From Candidatus Zixiibacteriota bacterium (GTDB lineage: Bacteria > Electryoneota > B3-LCP), in assembly GCA_003599535.1 (NCBI GenBank), contig QZKQ01000085.1:1-52944 (forward strand): a stretch of DNA of 52,944 nt, given 5' to 3'. Both the position numbers and the translations under genes were made by a program. Shown here piece after piece: positions 1 to 7,617 of the stretch. The first letter of the stretch is position 1. Every line of letters starts with the position of its first letter. Under the pieces are notes generated by a model, which searched no databases, was not told the origin of the DNA, and saw only the letters and a program-made list of their open reading frames with translations.

Positions 1-1
1 C

Positions 2-1405
2 TACACCACCGTCGGCACCGGGATATACCACACCCTGGTGGCCCGCTGGGATACCACCGGGGCTCAGCAGTTCTACGCCCTTCGCACCGATTTCGACGCC
101 GATCAGCGGATCCAACTGCGCCGCTATTTCAACGCCAACCCCACCGACATCGCCACCTGGACGGGGGCCCAGATACCCGGCGGCGTGCCCACCTCCAACA
201 GTTGGCACCACATAGCCCTGAAGGTGCAGGGCGATCAGCTCTGGGCTTACTGGGATCACCAGTTGCTGCCCGGCTGCCCCTACACTGATGCGGTTTTAAG
301 CCGCGGCTTCTTCGGCGGGTACGTCTTCGTCATGGCCGGCCAGGCCCAGACCCTGATTGACGATATCCTGGTCATCGGCGAAGCCGGGCCTCAGCCCTTC
401 GACCTGGTGGCCCAGAATAACGTCATGCTGAACCAGAACCTGCAGCCCATGACCATCCGCGCGGAGGTGGGCCAGACTGTTTACTTCCGCCTGGATTGGG
501 AGGCGCTAAACGGCACCGGCACCAGCCCCCCGTTTACCATCCGGCTGAACATGGACGGGACTCCCATTTTCAGCGCCAATCACCCCGGAGCCACGCCCAA
601 TACCGCCTACCAGACCCAGTCCACCGCCTGGACCGCCACCCTGGGCCAGCACGTCGCCCAGTGGATCCTGGACTTCAGCAACACGGTGATCGAAGGCAAC
701 GAAAACAACAACGCCCTCGCCGACACCTTCCTGGTCCTGCCGGTCGGATCGTTCGATTTCCAGGCCGACAGCACCTGGATCACCGACACCGCCCAGGATC
801 CCTGGGAAGGGGATATCCACGCGGGCGATTCGCTGCGCTTCAAGCTGTTCTGGTCAGTGCCCCTGGGTTCGGGTAATTCCGGCCCCTTCAACGTCGCCAT
901 GACCATGGATTTCGAGAATTACTACCTGACCACCGTCCCCGGTGTGACTCCGCAGTCGCAGAACACCACCACCACCGGAATCTACGTGGCCACCGAAGGC
1001 TTCCACTTCTTCGAATGGGTGGTGGATTCAGGCAACTGGATCGAGGAGTTCAGCGAAGGCAACAACACCACCCTGGACGGCTTCGAAGCGCTGCCCTTCG
1101 TGGGTCTGCCCTGGGACCCCTCCGCGCCGGCGGCCCAGCCCGGCGACCTGGACATCGTGGGCGCCTACCCCAACCCCTTCAATCCCACGGTGACCCTGCG
1201 CTACCAGAATCAGGAACCGGGCCACCTGCGCCTGGCCGTGTATGACGCCGCCGGCCGGCTGATCACCGTCCTGGCCGACGGATTCCACGCCCCCGGCTCC
1301 TGGACGGCCGTCTGGGAAGGCGGCAAGATGGCGGGCGGGGCCTATTTCGCGGTGCTGGAAGGCAACGGCCGGCGATCGGTGCAGCCGCTGCTGCTGGTGA
1401 AATAG
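2..1405 (+). CDS. Secreted LamG/CARDB-like protein with T9SS-type sorting domain, 5' partial
   Basis: The reading frame is open to the left window edge, so the N-terminus and signal peptide lie outside; the GTG at 38 is an internal Val codon and not a start. About the first 130 visible residues look like a concanavalin A/LamG-type beta-sandwich (SNSWHHIALKVQGDQLWAYW). Two CARDB/Ig-like modules follow, each ending in a matching acidic segment (VIEGNENNNALADTF and WIEEFSEGNNTTLDGF), so they are probably duplicated. The last ~85 residues are a FlgD-Ig/T9SS sorting domain: AYPNPFNPTVTLRY, VYDAAGRLITVLADG, GGAYFAVLEG. I infer a cell-surface or released adhesive/binding protein. The ligand cannot be told, and no catalytic motif is visible. 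Confidence 0.8.
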   Translation, partial: YTTVGTGIYHTLVARWDTTGAQQFYALRTDFDADQRIQLRRYFNANPTDIATWTGAQIPGGVPTSNSWHHIALKVQGDQLWAYWDHQLLPGCPYTDAVLSRGFFGGYVFVMAGQAQTLIDDILVIGEAGPQPFDLVAQNNVMLNQNLQPMTIRAEVGQTVYFRLDWEALNGTGTSPPFTIRLNMDGTPIFSANHPGATPNTAYQTQSTAWTATLGQHVAQWILDFSNTVIEGNENNNALADTFLVLPVGSFDFQADSTWITDTAQDPWEGDIHAGDSLRFKLFWSVPLGSGNSGPFNVAMTMDFENYYLTTVPGVTPQSQNTTTTGIYVATEGFHFFEWVVDSGNWIEEFSEGNNTTLDGFEALPFVGLPWDPSAPAAQPGDLDIVGAYPNPFNPTVTLRYQNQEPGHLRLAVYDAAGRLITVLADGFHAPGSWTAVWEGGKMAGGAYFAVLEGNGRRSVQPLLLVK

Positions 1406-1425
1406 CGGTTGGCCTTCAGCCATTC

Positions 1426-1457
1426 GCCTTTGGCCATTAGCGGTAATGGCCAAAGGC
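1426..1457 (+). terminator. Perfect 14-bp hairpin after the first gene
   Basis: GCCTTTGGCCATTA and its exact complement are separated by a GCGG loop, 20 bp after the TAG of the LamG-like gene. No T-run follows, so it is either a factor-assisted terminator or transcript-end stabiliser, or a palindromic repeat. It directly precedes the first 87-bp element. Confidence 0.45.
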
Positions 1458-1460
1458 CTT

Positions 1461-1547
1461 GCGTCAGGTCCTGGCCGCGAGATGAGGCTGGTTCCGGCCA
1501 TGGTGAGTGCGATGCCTGGAGAACATACCTGCGGCGAGACCTGACGC
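1461..1547. repeat. 87-bp inverted-repeat element, copy 1
   Basis: It begins GCGTCAGGTC and ends GACCTGACGC, a perfect 10-bp inverted repeat. A second conserved helix, GCCGC/GCGGC, lies just inside. Copy 2 has exactly the same length, the same ends and a diverged centre. It carries no ORF. It resembles a REP/BIME- or MITE-like palindromic unit, or a structured RNA. Confidence 0.7.
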
Positions 1548-1573
1548 CTCCCCTAGCCTCGCCCTCCGGCGTT

Positions 1574-1660
1574 GCGTCAGGTCTTAGCCGCGAGAGGACG
1601 GCTCGCTTCGGCAGTAATGGACGGAATGCTGGAAAGTGTACTGGCGGCGAGACCTGACGC
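1574..1660. repeat. 87-bp inverted-repeat element, copy 2
   Basis: Same 10-bp terminal inverted repeat and same inner GCCGC/GCGGC pairing as copy 1. The last 17 bases match copy 1 exactly while the central ~45 bases differ. It is direct-oriented and 26 bp from copy 1. Confidence 0.7.
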
Positions 1661-1776
1661 ATGACCTGATCAGAATCGTTGTTACGCATACCTCTGCCCG
1701 GGAGTGCCCGTCCCCTTCTGGCGGACATTCCCGGGCGAAGCCTGTCCCTGGACTAACGAGAGAAAGCGCGAACCCC
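1661..1776. other. Remainder of the 371-bp gap before the subtilase gene
   Basis: It holds a GCCCGGGA/TCCCGGGC inverted repeat (1696-1703 and 1729-1736) that recurs in similar form at 7372-7402. No convincing -35/-10 pair is seen. A longer reading frame runs through here into the subtilase, but it crosses the 87-bp element and has no signal peptide, so I do not count it as coding. Confidence 0.45.
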
Positions 1777-4449
1777 ATGATCCGAATCATCTGCGCCCTC
1801 CTCCTGGCGGCGTTGCTCGGGACGCCGGCGGGGGCCATTGAATCCGCCTTCGACTGGCCGATGGTGGCGTCCGGCCGGGTGCTGCTGGAGCTTGACGGCC
1901 CCCTGCCGGGCTCTCCCGCGCTGTTGACCGGCGACCCGGCGAGCACCGGGCGGACGGATCTGGACCCCCTCCTGGCCCAGATCGGCGCCCACCTGATCCG
2001 TCCGGTGGCGCCCCGCCATCAACCCGGCTGGTACACCGTATCCTTCTCTCCTGAAATCCCCGTCGAGCAGGCCGTGGCCTGGCTGGAGGAGAGCCCCGGC
2101 GTGATCCGGGCCTGGCCGGTGCCGCTCTACCGCCAATACGCCCTGCACCACCAACCCAACGATGTGCTGGCGCCCGGCCAGTGGCACCTGGCCCAGATCC
2201 ACGGGCCGGAAGCCTGGGCCATCTGCCGGGGCGCAGAGACCGTGCAGGTGGGCATCATTGACGGCGGGGTGGATTACGTCCATCCCGACCTGGCGGACAA
2301 CGTCTGGATCAACCCCTCCGAAGACCTGAACGGCAACCGCCTCATCGAACTGAGCGACTGGGACGGAGTGGACAACGACGGCAACGGCTACGTGGATGAT
2401 TTCTGGGGCTGGGACTGGGTGGACGTGCCGGCCGGGGCGGTCTGGCCGGGGGAAGACCCCGGGCCGCCGGACAACGACCCGTCCGATTTCGACGGCCACG
2501 GCACTCACTGCGCCGGGGACGCCTCGGCCGCCGCGGACAACAGCCAGGGGGTGGCTTCGCCCGGTTTCCACTGCCAGGTCATGGCCCTGCGGGCGGGCTA
2601 CCTGTCCAATGAGCCGGGGTCCCAGGGCCAGGGGTTGATTGACCTGGGCTGCGCTATTTCGGCCGTCTATTACGCCATGGAAGCCGGGGCGGAGGTTCTG
2701 TCCATGAGCTTCGGCGGGCCGACCCCCTATCCCCCCTTCACCAACACCCTGAACGCCGCCCACGACGCCGGCCTGGCGTTGGCAGCCGCGGCCGGCAACG
2801 ACCACAGCAGCCAGATCAGCTACCCCGCCGGATCCCCCCACGTCATCGCCGTGGCGGCCACCGCCCCGGGCGATGTCCTGGCCGGCTTCAGCAACTTCGG
2901 CTCATGGATCACCCTGTGCGCTCCGGGGGAGGCCATTTTTTCCACCATCCCCAACGGCGGCTATGGCAACATGAGCGGCACCTCCATGGCCACGCCCGTC
3001 GCGGCCGGAGCCGCGGCCCTGGTAAAATCCCTGAGGCCGGACTGGAACAGCGACCAGGTGGGTCAGTGGCTGGCCCAGACGGCGGATAACATTGATCTGC
3101 AGAACCCCGGTTACGCCGGCATGCTGGGCGGCGGGCGGCTGAACCTGGCCCGGGCCGTGGACCTGTTCGTCACCGTGGATTCCCTGTGGACCGCCAACCC
3201 TGCCGGGGGCAGCCGCCTGGATTTCGGCCAGGACGCCCATATTTTTGTGCGCTACCACAAGTACCAGGGGCAGGCCGGCAACGTCACCCTGACCCTGTCC
3301 AGCCCCAACCCCCGTGTCAGCTTCACTCAGGCGGTGCACGCCGTGGGCAACTTGTCCGGCGGGCAGTCGGGCGACAACAGCGGCAACCCCTTCGTCTTGC
3401 AGGTGGAGTACGGCGGCGCCGACTATGAGATCGTGGAGCTGGAAGCCCACTTCACCGGCGACGGCTTCGCTTTCACCCAGCCGCTGGAAGTTCCGGTGGG
3501 GCGGGGCCGCCTCCTGCTGATTGACGCCGACCAGGGGCAGACCCAGAATACCTGCGGGTACTACCAGCAGGCCCTGCAGGAGCTGGGCTGGAACTGCGAG
3601 ACCTGGAAGCGCGCCGAACGCGATGCCCTGGGGGCGGAATTAAGCCAGTACGAGGCGGTCATCCACTTCACCGGGTCGGCCCAGAATAACCTCTTTGCCC
3701 CCAGCGACTGGGACGACCTGGACGACTACCTGGACGGCGGCGGCAACCTGATCGTCAGCGGGCAGAATGTGGCCCAGAACCTGGCCGCCACGCAGCCTTC
3801 GGTCCTGAATACCATGGTGCGGGTGGAGTACCTGGCGCCGCAAGCCCCCATCATGGAAGTCAACGGGATCCCCGGCCACGCCGTCACCCAGGGGATGCAC
3901 ATGGTCATGACCGGACCGGGCGGAGCCTCCAACCAGACTTCCATGGACGTGATCGGCGCCCTGCCGGGAGCCCAGCCCTGGTTCCTGTATCTACCCGGCG
4001 CCCCGGATCAGTTGGCCGCGGTGCGCACCCGCATCGGCGTCGGCGACCTGATTTTCTGCGCCTTCGGCCTGGAAAGCATCGCCGATTCAACCTCCACCAC
4101 CACCCGGCGCGAGCTCCTGGCGGCCATGCTGGACGCCTTCGGCCTGGTGGGCGTGGATCCGCCCCCGGCCGCGTCGCCGCCGGCCTCGCCCGGCCTGCTG
4201 AGCGCCTATCCCAACCCCTTCAACGCCCGGGTGCGGATCGCCTGGCGGCTGCCCCAAGCCGGCCCGGTAACCCTGGCCGTGTACGACCTGGCGGGCCGGG
4301 AAGTGGCCCGGCACACCCGTTCCTGGGCCCCCGCCGGACCGGGAGCCTGGAACTGGCAGCCCGGCCCCGCCCTGGGATCGGGACTGTACTTTATCCGCCT
4401 GCAAGCTCCCGGGCTGACCCTGCAGCAGAAATCCCTCTACCTGAAGTAA
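1777..4449 (+). CDS. Secreted subtilisin-like serine protease (S8) with T9SS-type sorting domain
   Basis: Chosen start is the ATG at 1777, which gives a signal peptide (MIRIICALLLAALLGTPAGA) and an 890-aa protein. Residues ~30-130 resemble a fervidolysin-type propeptide. The S8 catalytic domain follows with Asp162 (IIDGGVDYVHPDL), His241 (DGHGTHCAGD) and Ser403 (SGTSMATPVAAGAAAL), so the triad is intact. After an Ig-like stretch, residues ~580-785 look like a GATase-1/DUF4350-type alpha/beta fold (LLLIDADQGQTQNTCGYYQQ, then LDDYLDGGGNLIVSGQN). The C-terminus is the sorting domain (AYPNPFNARVRIAW, VYDLAGREVARH, SGLYFIRLQ). The receptor gene starts 4 bp after its stop, so the two are co-transcribed. 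I infer an extracellular endopeptidase, possibly feeding the receptor with peptides. Confidence 0.9.
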   Translation: MIRIICALLLAALLGTPAGAIESAFDWPMVASGRVLLELDGPLPGSPALLTGDPASTGRTDLDPLLAQIGAHLIRPVAPRHQPGWYTVSFSPEIPVEQAVAWLEESPGVIRAWPVPLYRQYALHHQPNDVLAPGQWHLAQIHGPEAWAICRGAETVQVGIIDGGVDYVHPDLADNVWINPSEDLNGNRLIELSDWDGVDNDGNGYVDDFWGWDWVDVPAGAVWPGEDPGPPDNDPSDFDGHGTHCAGDASAAADNSQGVASPGFHCQVMALRAGYLSNEPGSQGQGLIDLGCAISAVYYAMEAGAEVLSMSFGGPTPYPPFTNTLNAAHDAGLALAAAAGNDHSSQISYPAGSPHVIAVAATAPGDVLAGFSNFGSWITLCAPGEAIFSTIPNGGYGNMSGTSMATPVAAGAAALVKSLRPDWNSDQVGQWLAQTADNIDLQNPGYAGMLGGGRLNLARAVDLFVTVDSLWTANPAGGSRLDFGQDAHIFVRYHKYQGQAGNVTLTLSSPNPRVSFTQAVHAVGNLSGGQSGDNSGNPFVLQVEYGGADYEIVELEAHFTGDGFAFTQPLEVPVGRGRLLLIDADQGQTQNTCGYYQQALQELGWNCETWKRAERDALGAELSQYEAVIHFTGSAQNNLFAPSDWDDLDDYLDGGGNLIVSGQNVAQNLAATQPSVLNTMVRVEYLAPQAPIMEVNGIPGHAVTQGMHMVMTGPGGASNQTSMDVIGALPGAQPWFLYLPGAPDQLAAVRTRIGVGDLIFCAFGLESIADSTSTTTRRELLAAMLDAFGLVGVDPPPAASPPASPGLLSAYPNPFNARVRIAWRLPQAGPVTLAVYDLAGREVARHTRSWAPAGPGAWNWQPGPALGSGLYFIRLQAPGLTLQQKSLYLK

Positions 4450-4452
4450 GCC

Positions 4453-7062
4453 ATGATGCGGATACGATACCTCGCCTTCGTCCCCTTCCTGCTGGCCGGG
4501 GCCGCCGCCCTGCACGCCGGAGAAGGCAAAATCGCCGGCCGGGTCACCGAGGCCTCCAGCGGTGAGGCGCTGGTCAGCGCCAACGTCATCTTGGACGGCA
4601 CCAGCCGGGGCGCGGCCAGCGACCTGAACGGGGATTACTTCATTCTGAATGTCCCCGTGGGGACCTACACCGTGGTCGTATCCCAGGTGGGGTACACCGG
4701 CCGGCGGGTCACCGGGGTGGAAGTGGCCAGCGAGCGCACCACCCGGCTGGACTTCGCCCTGGAACCTACCGTCCTGGAAATGGCTGAAGTCTCCGTCACC
4801 TGGCAGAAACCGCCGGTGGATCTCCAGGTCACCTCCTCGTCCGAAGTGCGGCGCGGCGAGACCCTGGAGCAGTTGCCGGTGCAGACCGTGGCCCGGAGCC
4901 TGGAGATCGTGGCCGGGGCGGCCACCGGGTCCGGCGGGGAGTTGCACCTGCGCGGCGGCCGCTCCGGGGAGATCGGCTACTACGTGGACGGCCAGAGGAT
5001 TGAGGACCCCATTACCGGGGAGAGTCGTCTGTTCATCAACCGCGAGGCGGTCGAAGAGATCTCCCTAATGTCCGGCACCTTCAATGCCGAGTACGGGGAT
5101 GCCATGTCCGGCATCGTGCAGATCGTCACCCGGGAGGGCGGCGACCGGCTGCGCGTGGAGGCGGAGTACTTAAGCCCCGTGGTCAATTCCAGCCCCTACC
5201 GCCGGGCCGACTGGGTGCGTCCGGGCAGCGACGCCGTCCGCAACGAGGCCGGGCAGTCGCTATATCAGCCCACCACGGTGCTGGATGAGTCCGCCAACCT
5301 CGCGCCCACGCCGGGACGCTTCAGCCTCTCTCTGGGCGGACCGCTGAGGCCGTTGCCCCGCAGCTCCTTTTTCCTGAGTTCCGTCCTCAACAACGAGGAC
5401 AGCCACCTCCCCTTCGGCTTCGATCAGGAGCGGGGCTTGAACGGCAAGTGGACCCTGGCCCAAGCCGGCGGCGCCAAACTGACCCTGTCCGGTGGATACT
5501 ACTGGGAAAATTACCAGAACTACAGCCACGCCTGGAAGTACGTCCCCGAGCACTACCACCGACATTTTCTGCGTGACCAGCGCCTTGACGCCCGCTGGAC
5601 TCAGCCGCTGGGCCGGGAGGCTTTCCTGAACTTCTTCGCCGGGTACCACCGCACGCGGCACGACGTGAAGATCTTCGAGGAGTGGGCCGATTACGTGGCC
5701 GCCGGCTACCAGAAGGCCGACTTCACCTTCGCCCAGTGGTTCTATGACGAAAACGACTGGTCGGATACCTGGCAGGAAAGCCGCACCGAGACCTGGTCGG
5801 CGGGAGCCAACGGATCCTACCAGTACGGCCACCACCACCTGCTCAAGGGCGGGGTTGAAGGGCGCCTGATGGACATCAACATGCGGGACATCCGCGAACT
5901 GGAGATCGGCCCGGACGGCCAGCCGGCGGGGCTGATTGACGCCTACCGGGAGAGCCCCGTCGAGGCGGCCGCTTACCTGCAGGACAAGATCGAGCTGCCC
6001 TACCTGGTGGTCAACGCGGGCCTGCGCTGGGACTACGCCGACCCCCGTTCCACCGGCTGGACCAACCCGGAGAATCCCGATTCCGGCCTGTCCTCTACCC
6101 CTCGCCACCAGCAGCTCAGCCCCCGCCTGGGGCTGGCCCACCCCATCAGCGAGAAGCTGAGCCTGTACTTCGCCTACGGCCACTTCTTCCAGTATCCGGA
6201 CTACGTCACCCTGTTCATGAACACCGCCGACCTGAACCCGGACACCCTGTCGCAGCGCTCCTTCGACGCCGTGGGCAACCGCGGGTTGAACCCCCAGCGC
6301 ACCGTGGCCTACGAGGTCGGCCTGAAGGGCAACCTGAGCGAGAACCTGGGCTTCACCGTCACCGCCTTCTACAAGGACATCACCGACCTGGTGGGCACCA
6401 AGCAGGTGCGGGTGGGGACCAAGTACTCTTATGCCCTGTTTCGCAATATTGATTACGCTTCCGTGCGCGGCGTGACTCTGGGCCTGACCCGCACCCTGGC
6501 CGAGGGCTGGTCGGTGGAAGGCAACTACACCTACTCTGTGGCCAAGGGGAACTCTTCCGAGCCGCTGCAGGGCTTCTGGAACGCCTACTACCAGATGCCC
6601 GAGGCGGTGCAGGAGTACTACCTCGATTTCGACCGCCGCCACGTGCTGAACGCCATCGTGACCTGGCAGTCGGGCGCGGCGGCCGGCCCCGGCTTCCTGG
6701 ACCGGCTGAAGTCCGGGATCAATCTGGGGGCCACCGCTTCCTGGGCCAGCGGCCTGCCCTACACCCCCTACACCGGCGCGGGCGAACAGTTGGCCCTGAA
6801 CAATTCCGCCCGCATGGATCCCACCGCCACGGTGGACCTGCGCCTCTCCAAGCGGCTGACCTCGGGGCCGGTGAGCGCCTCGCTGCTGGCCTATGTGGAG
6901 AACCTCTTCAACCTGACCAACGACCTGGTGGTCAACACCAGCACCGGCGAACCGTGGGAGGATCCCCTCGAGGGCAACGCCGTGGCCTACGACCAGATCC
7001 ACGACCCCTCCCGCGTGGACCTGCCGCGCACAGTGCGAGTGGGGTTGGGGGTGGAATTCTGA
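4453..7062 (+). CDS. TonB-dependent outer-membrane receptor (SusC/CirA type) with carboxypeptidase-regulatory-like domain
   Basis: 869 aa, with a signal peptide (LAFVPFLLAGAAALHAGEG). Residues ~25-110 are a CarboxypepD_reg-like beta-sandwich (GKIAGRVTEASSGEALVSAN, DLNGDYFILNVPVGTYTVVV). Residues ~130-235 are the plug (LHLRGGRSGEIGYYVDGQRI, FNAEYGDAMSGIVQIVTREGG). The rest is a beta-barrel rich in aromatic strands that ends in GLGVEF with the terminal Phe typical of outer-membrane barrels. The family imports bulky ligands across the outer membrane with energy from TonB-ExbB-ExbD, and none of these is adjacent. The tight link to the subtilase suggests peptide or protein breakdown products as substrate, which is inference. 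Confidence 0.92.
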   Translation: MMRIRYLAFVPFLLAGAAALHAGEGKIAGRVTEASSGEALVSANVILDGTSRGAASDLNGDYFILNVPVGTYTVVVSQVGYTGRRVTGVEVASERTTRLDFALEPTVLEMAEVSVTWQKPPVDLQVTSSSEVRRGETLEQLPVQTVARSLEIVAGAATGSGGELHLRGGRSGEIGYYVDGQRIEDPITGESRLFINREAVEEISLMSGTFNAEYGDAMSGIVQIVTREGGDRLRVEAEYLSPVVNSSPYRRADWVRPGSDAVRNEAGQSLYQPTTVLDESANLAPTPGRFSLSLGGPLRPLPRSSFFLSSVLNNEDSHLPFGFDQERGLNGKWTLAQAGGAKLTLSGGYYWENYQNYSHAWKYVPEHYHRHFLRDQRLDARWTQPLGREAFLNFFAGYHRTRHDVKIFEEWADYVAAGYQKADFTFAQWFYDENDWSDTWQESRTETWSAGANGSYQYGHHHLLKGGVEGRLMDINMRDIRELEIGPDGQPAGLIDAYRESPVEAAAYLQDKIELPYLVVNAGLRWDYADPRSTGWTNPENPDSGLSSTPRHQQLSPRLGLAHPISEKLSLYFAYGHFFQYPDYVTLFMNTADLNPDTLSQRSFDAVGNRGLNPQRTVAYEVGLKGNLSENLGFTVTAFYKDITDLVGTKQVRVGTKYSYALFRNIDYASVRGVTLGLTRTLAEGWSVEGNYTYSVAKGNSSEPLQGFWNAYYQMPEAVQEYYLDFDRRHVLNAIVTWQSGAAAGPGFLDRLKSGINLGATASWASGLPYTPYTGAGEQLALNNSARMDPTATVDLRLSKRLTSGPVSASLLAYVENLFNLTNDLVVNTSTGEPWEDPLEGNAVAYDQIHDPSRVDLPRTVRVGLGVEF

Positions 7063-7617
7063 GCCGCAGGTGGCACAGCCACTTCTTTCGCTTTGCGCGG
7101 CGATGAACGAGCGTAGAGGTCAACCCGATAGGGTTGAACATGGATAGCCGTAGGTGCCACTCAGTGGTCCCCTCGGGAAAACCTACGGTATGGATGCACC
7201 CTCCTCCCCTTCCCGACCCCGAAGGGGTCGAACCATGTCATCCGCGTAATCTGTTAAATCGGTGAAAATCTGCGATTCAGACAGGAGGAAGCATCCTCCG
7301 CCGCCAGGAATCGCTTCGCTTTAATCCTGGCGGCAACCACGAAGAAGCGTCCCGCTTCAGCGGGACTGCAGCAGGATAGCCCGGGAATTCATTCCCGGGC
7401 GAGCAGGGACCGCCTACCCGAGATAGCCCGGGAATCCCCGCCGGCAGGCGGATCCGTCCCCCGACGAATATACCCGGGTGGGGAGTACCACCTTCCCCCA
7501 CCCACCCCTGAAGGAGTGGGCTATGTACCATCAAGCCCCCTGATGGGGCTCCCAAGCTATGCGTCCGGCCCTTCGTGGGACCTCATAATCATCCCTGGGA
7601 ATTAACCCGGATAACCC
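7063..7617. other. 555-bp gene-free stretch made of dispersed repeats
   Basis: No plausible gene. It contains an inverted pair CCGTAGGT/ACCTACGG (7148-7155, 7191-7198). At 7239-7282 lies a copy of the 'TCTGAATCG...CGCGGATG' repeat also found at 21059-21103. Next are a GCCCGGGAAT/ATTCCCGGGC hairpin near 7378-7400 and a block near 7430-7472 (CCGCCGG...GGCGGATCCGTCCCCCGAC) that recurs near 23720-23759. No clear sigma70 promoter is seen for the following gene. Confidence 0.55.
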
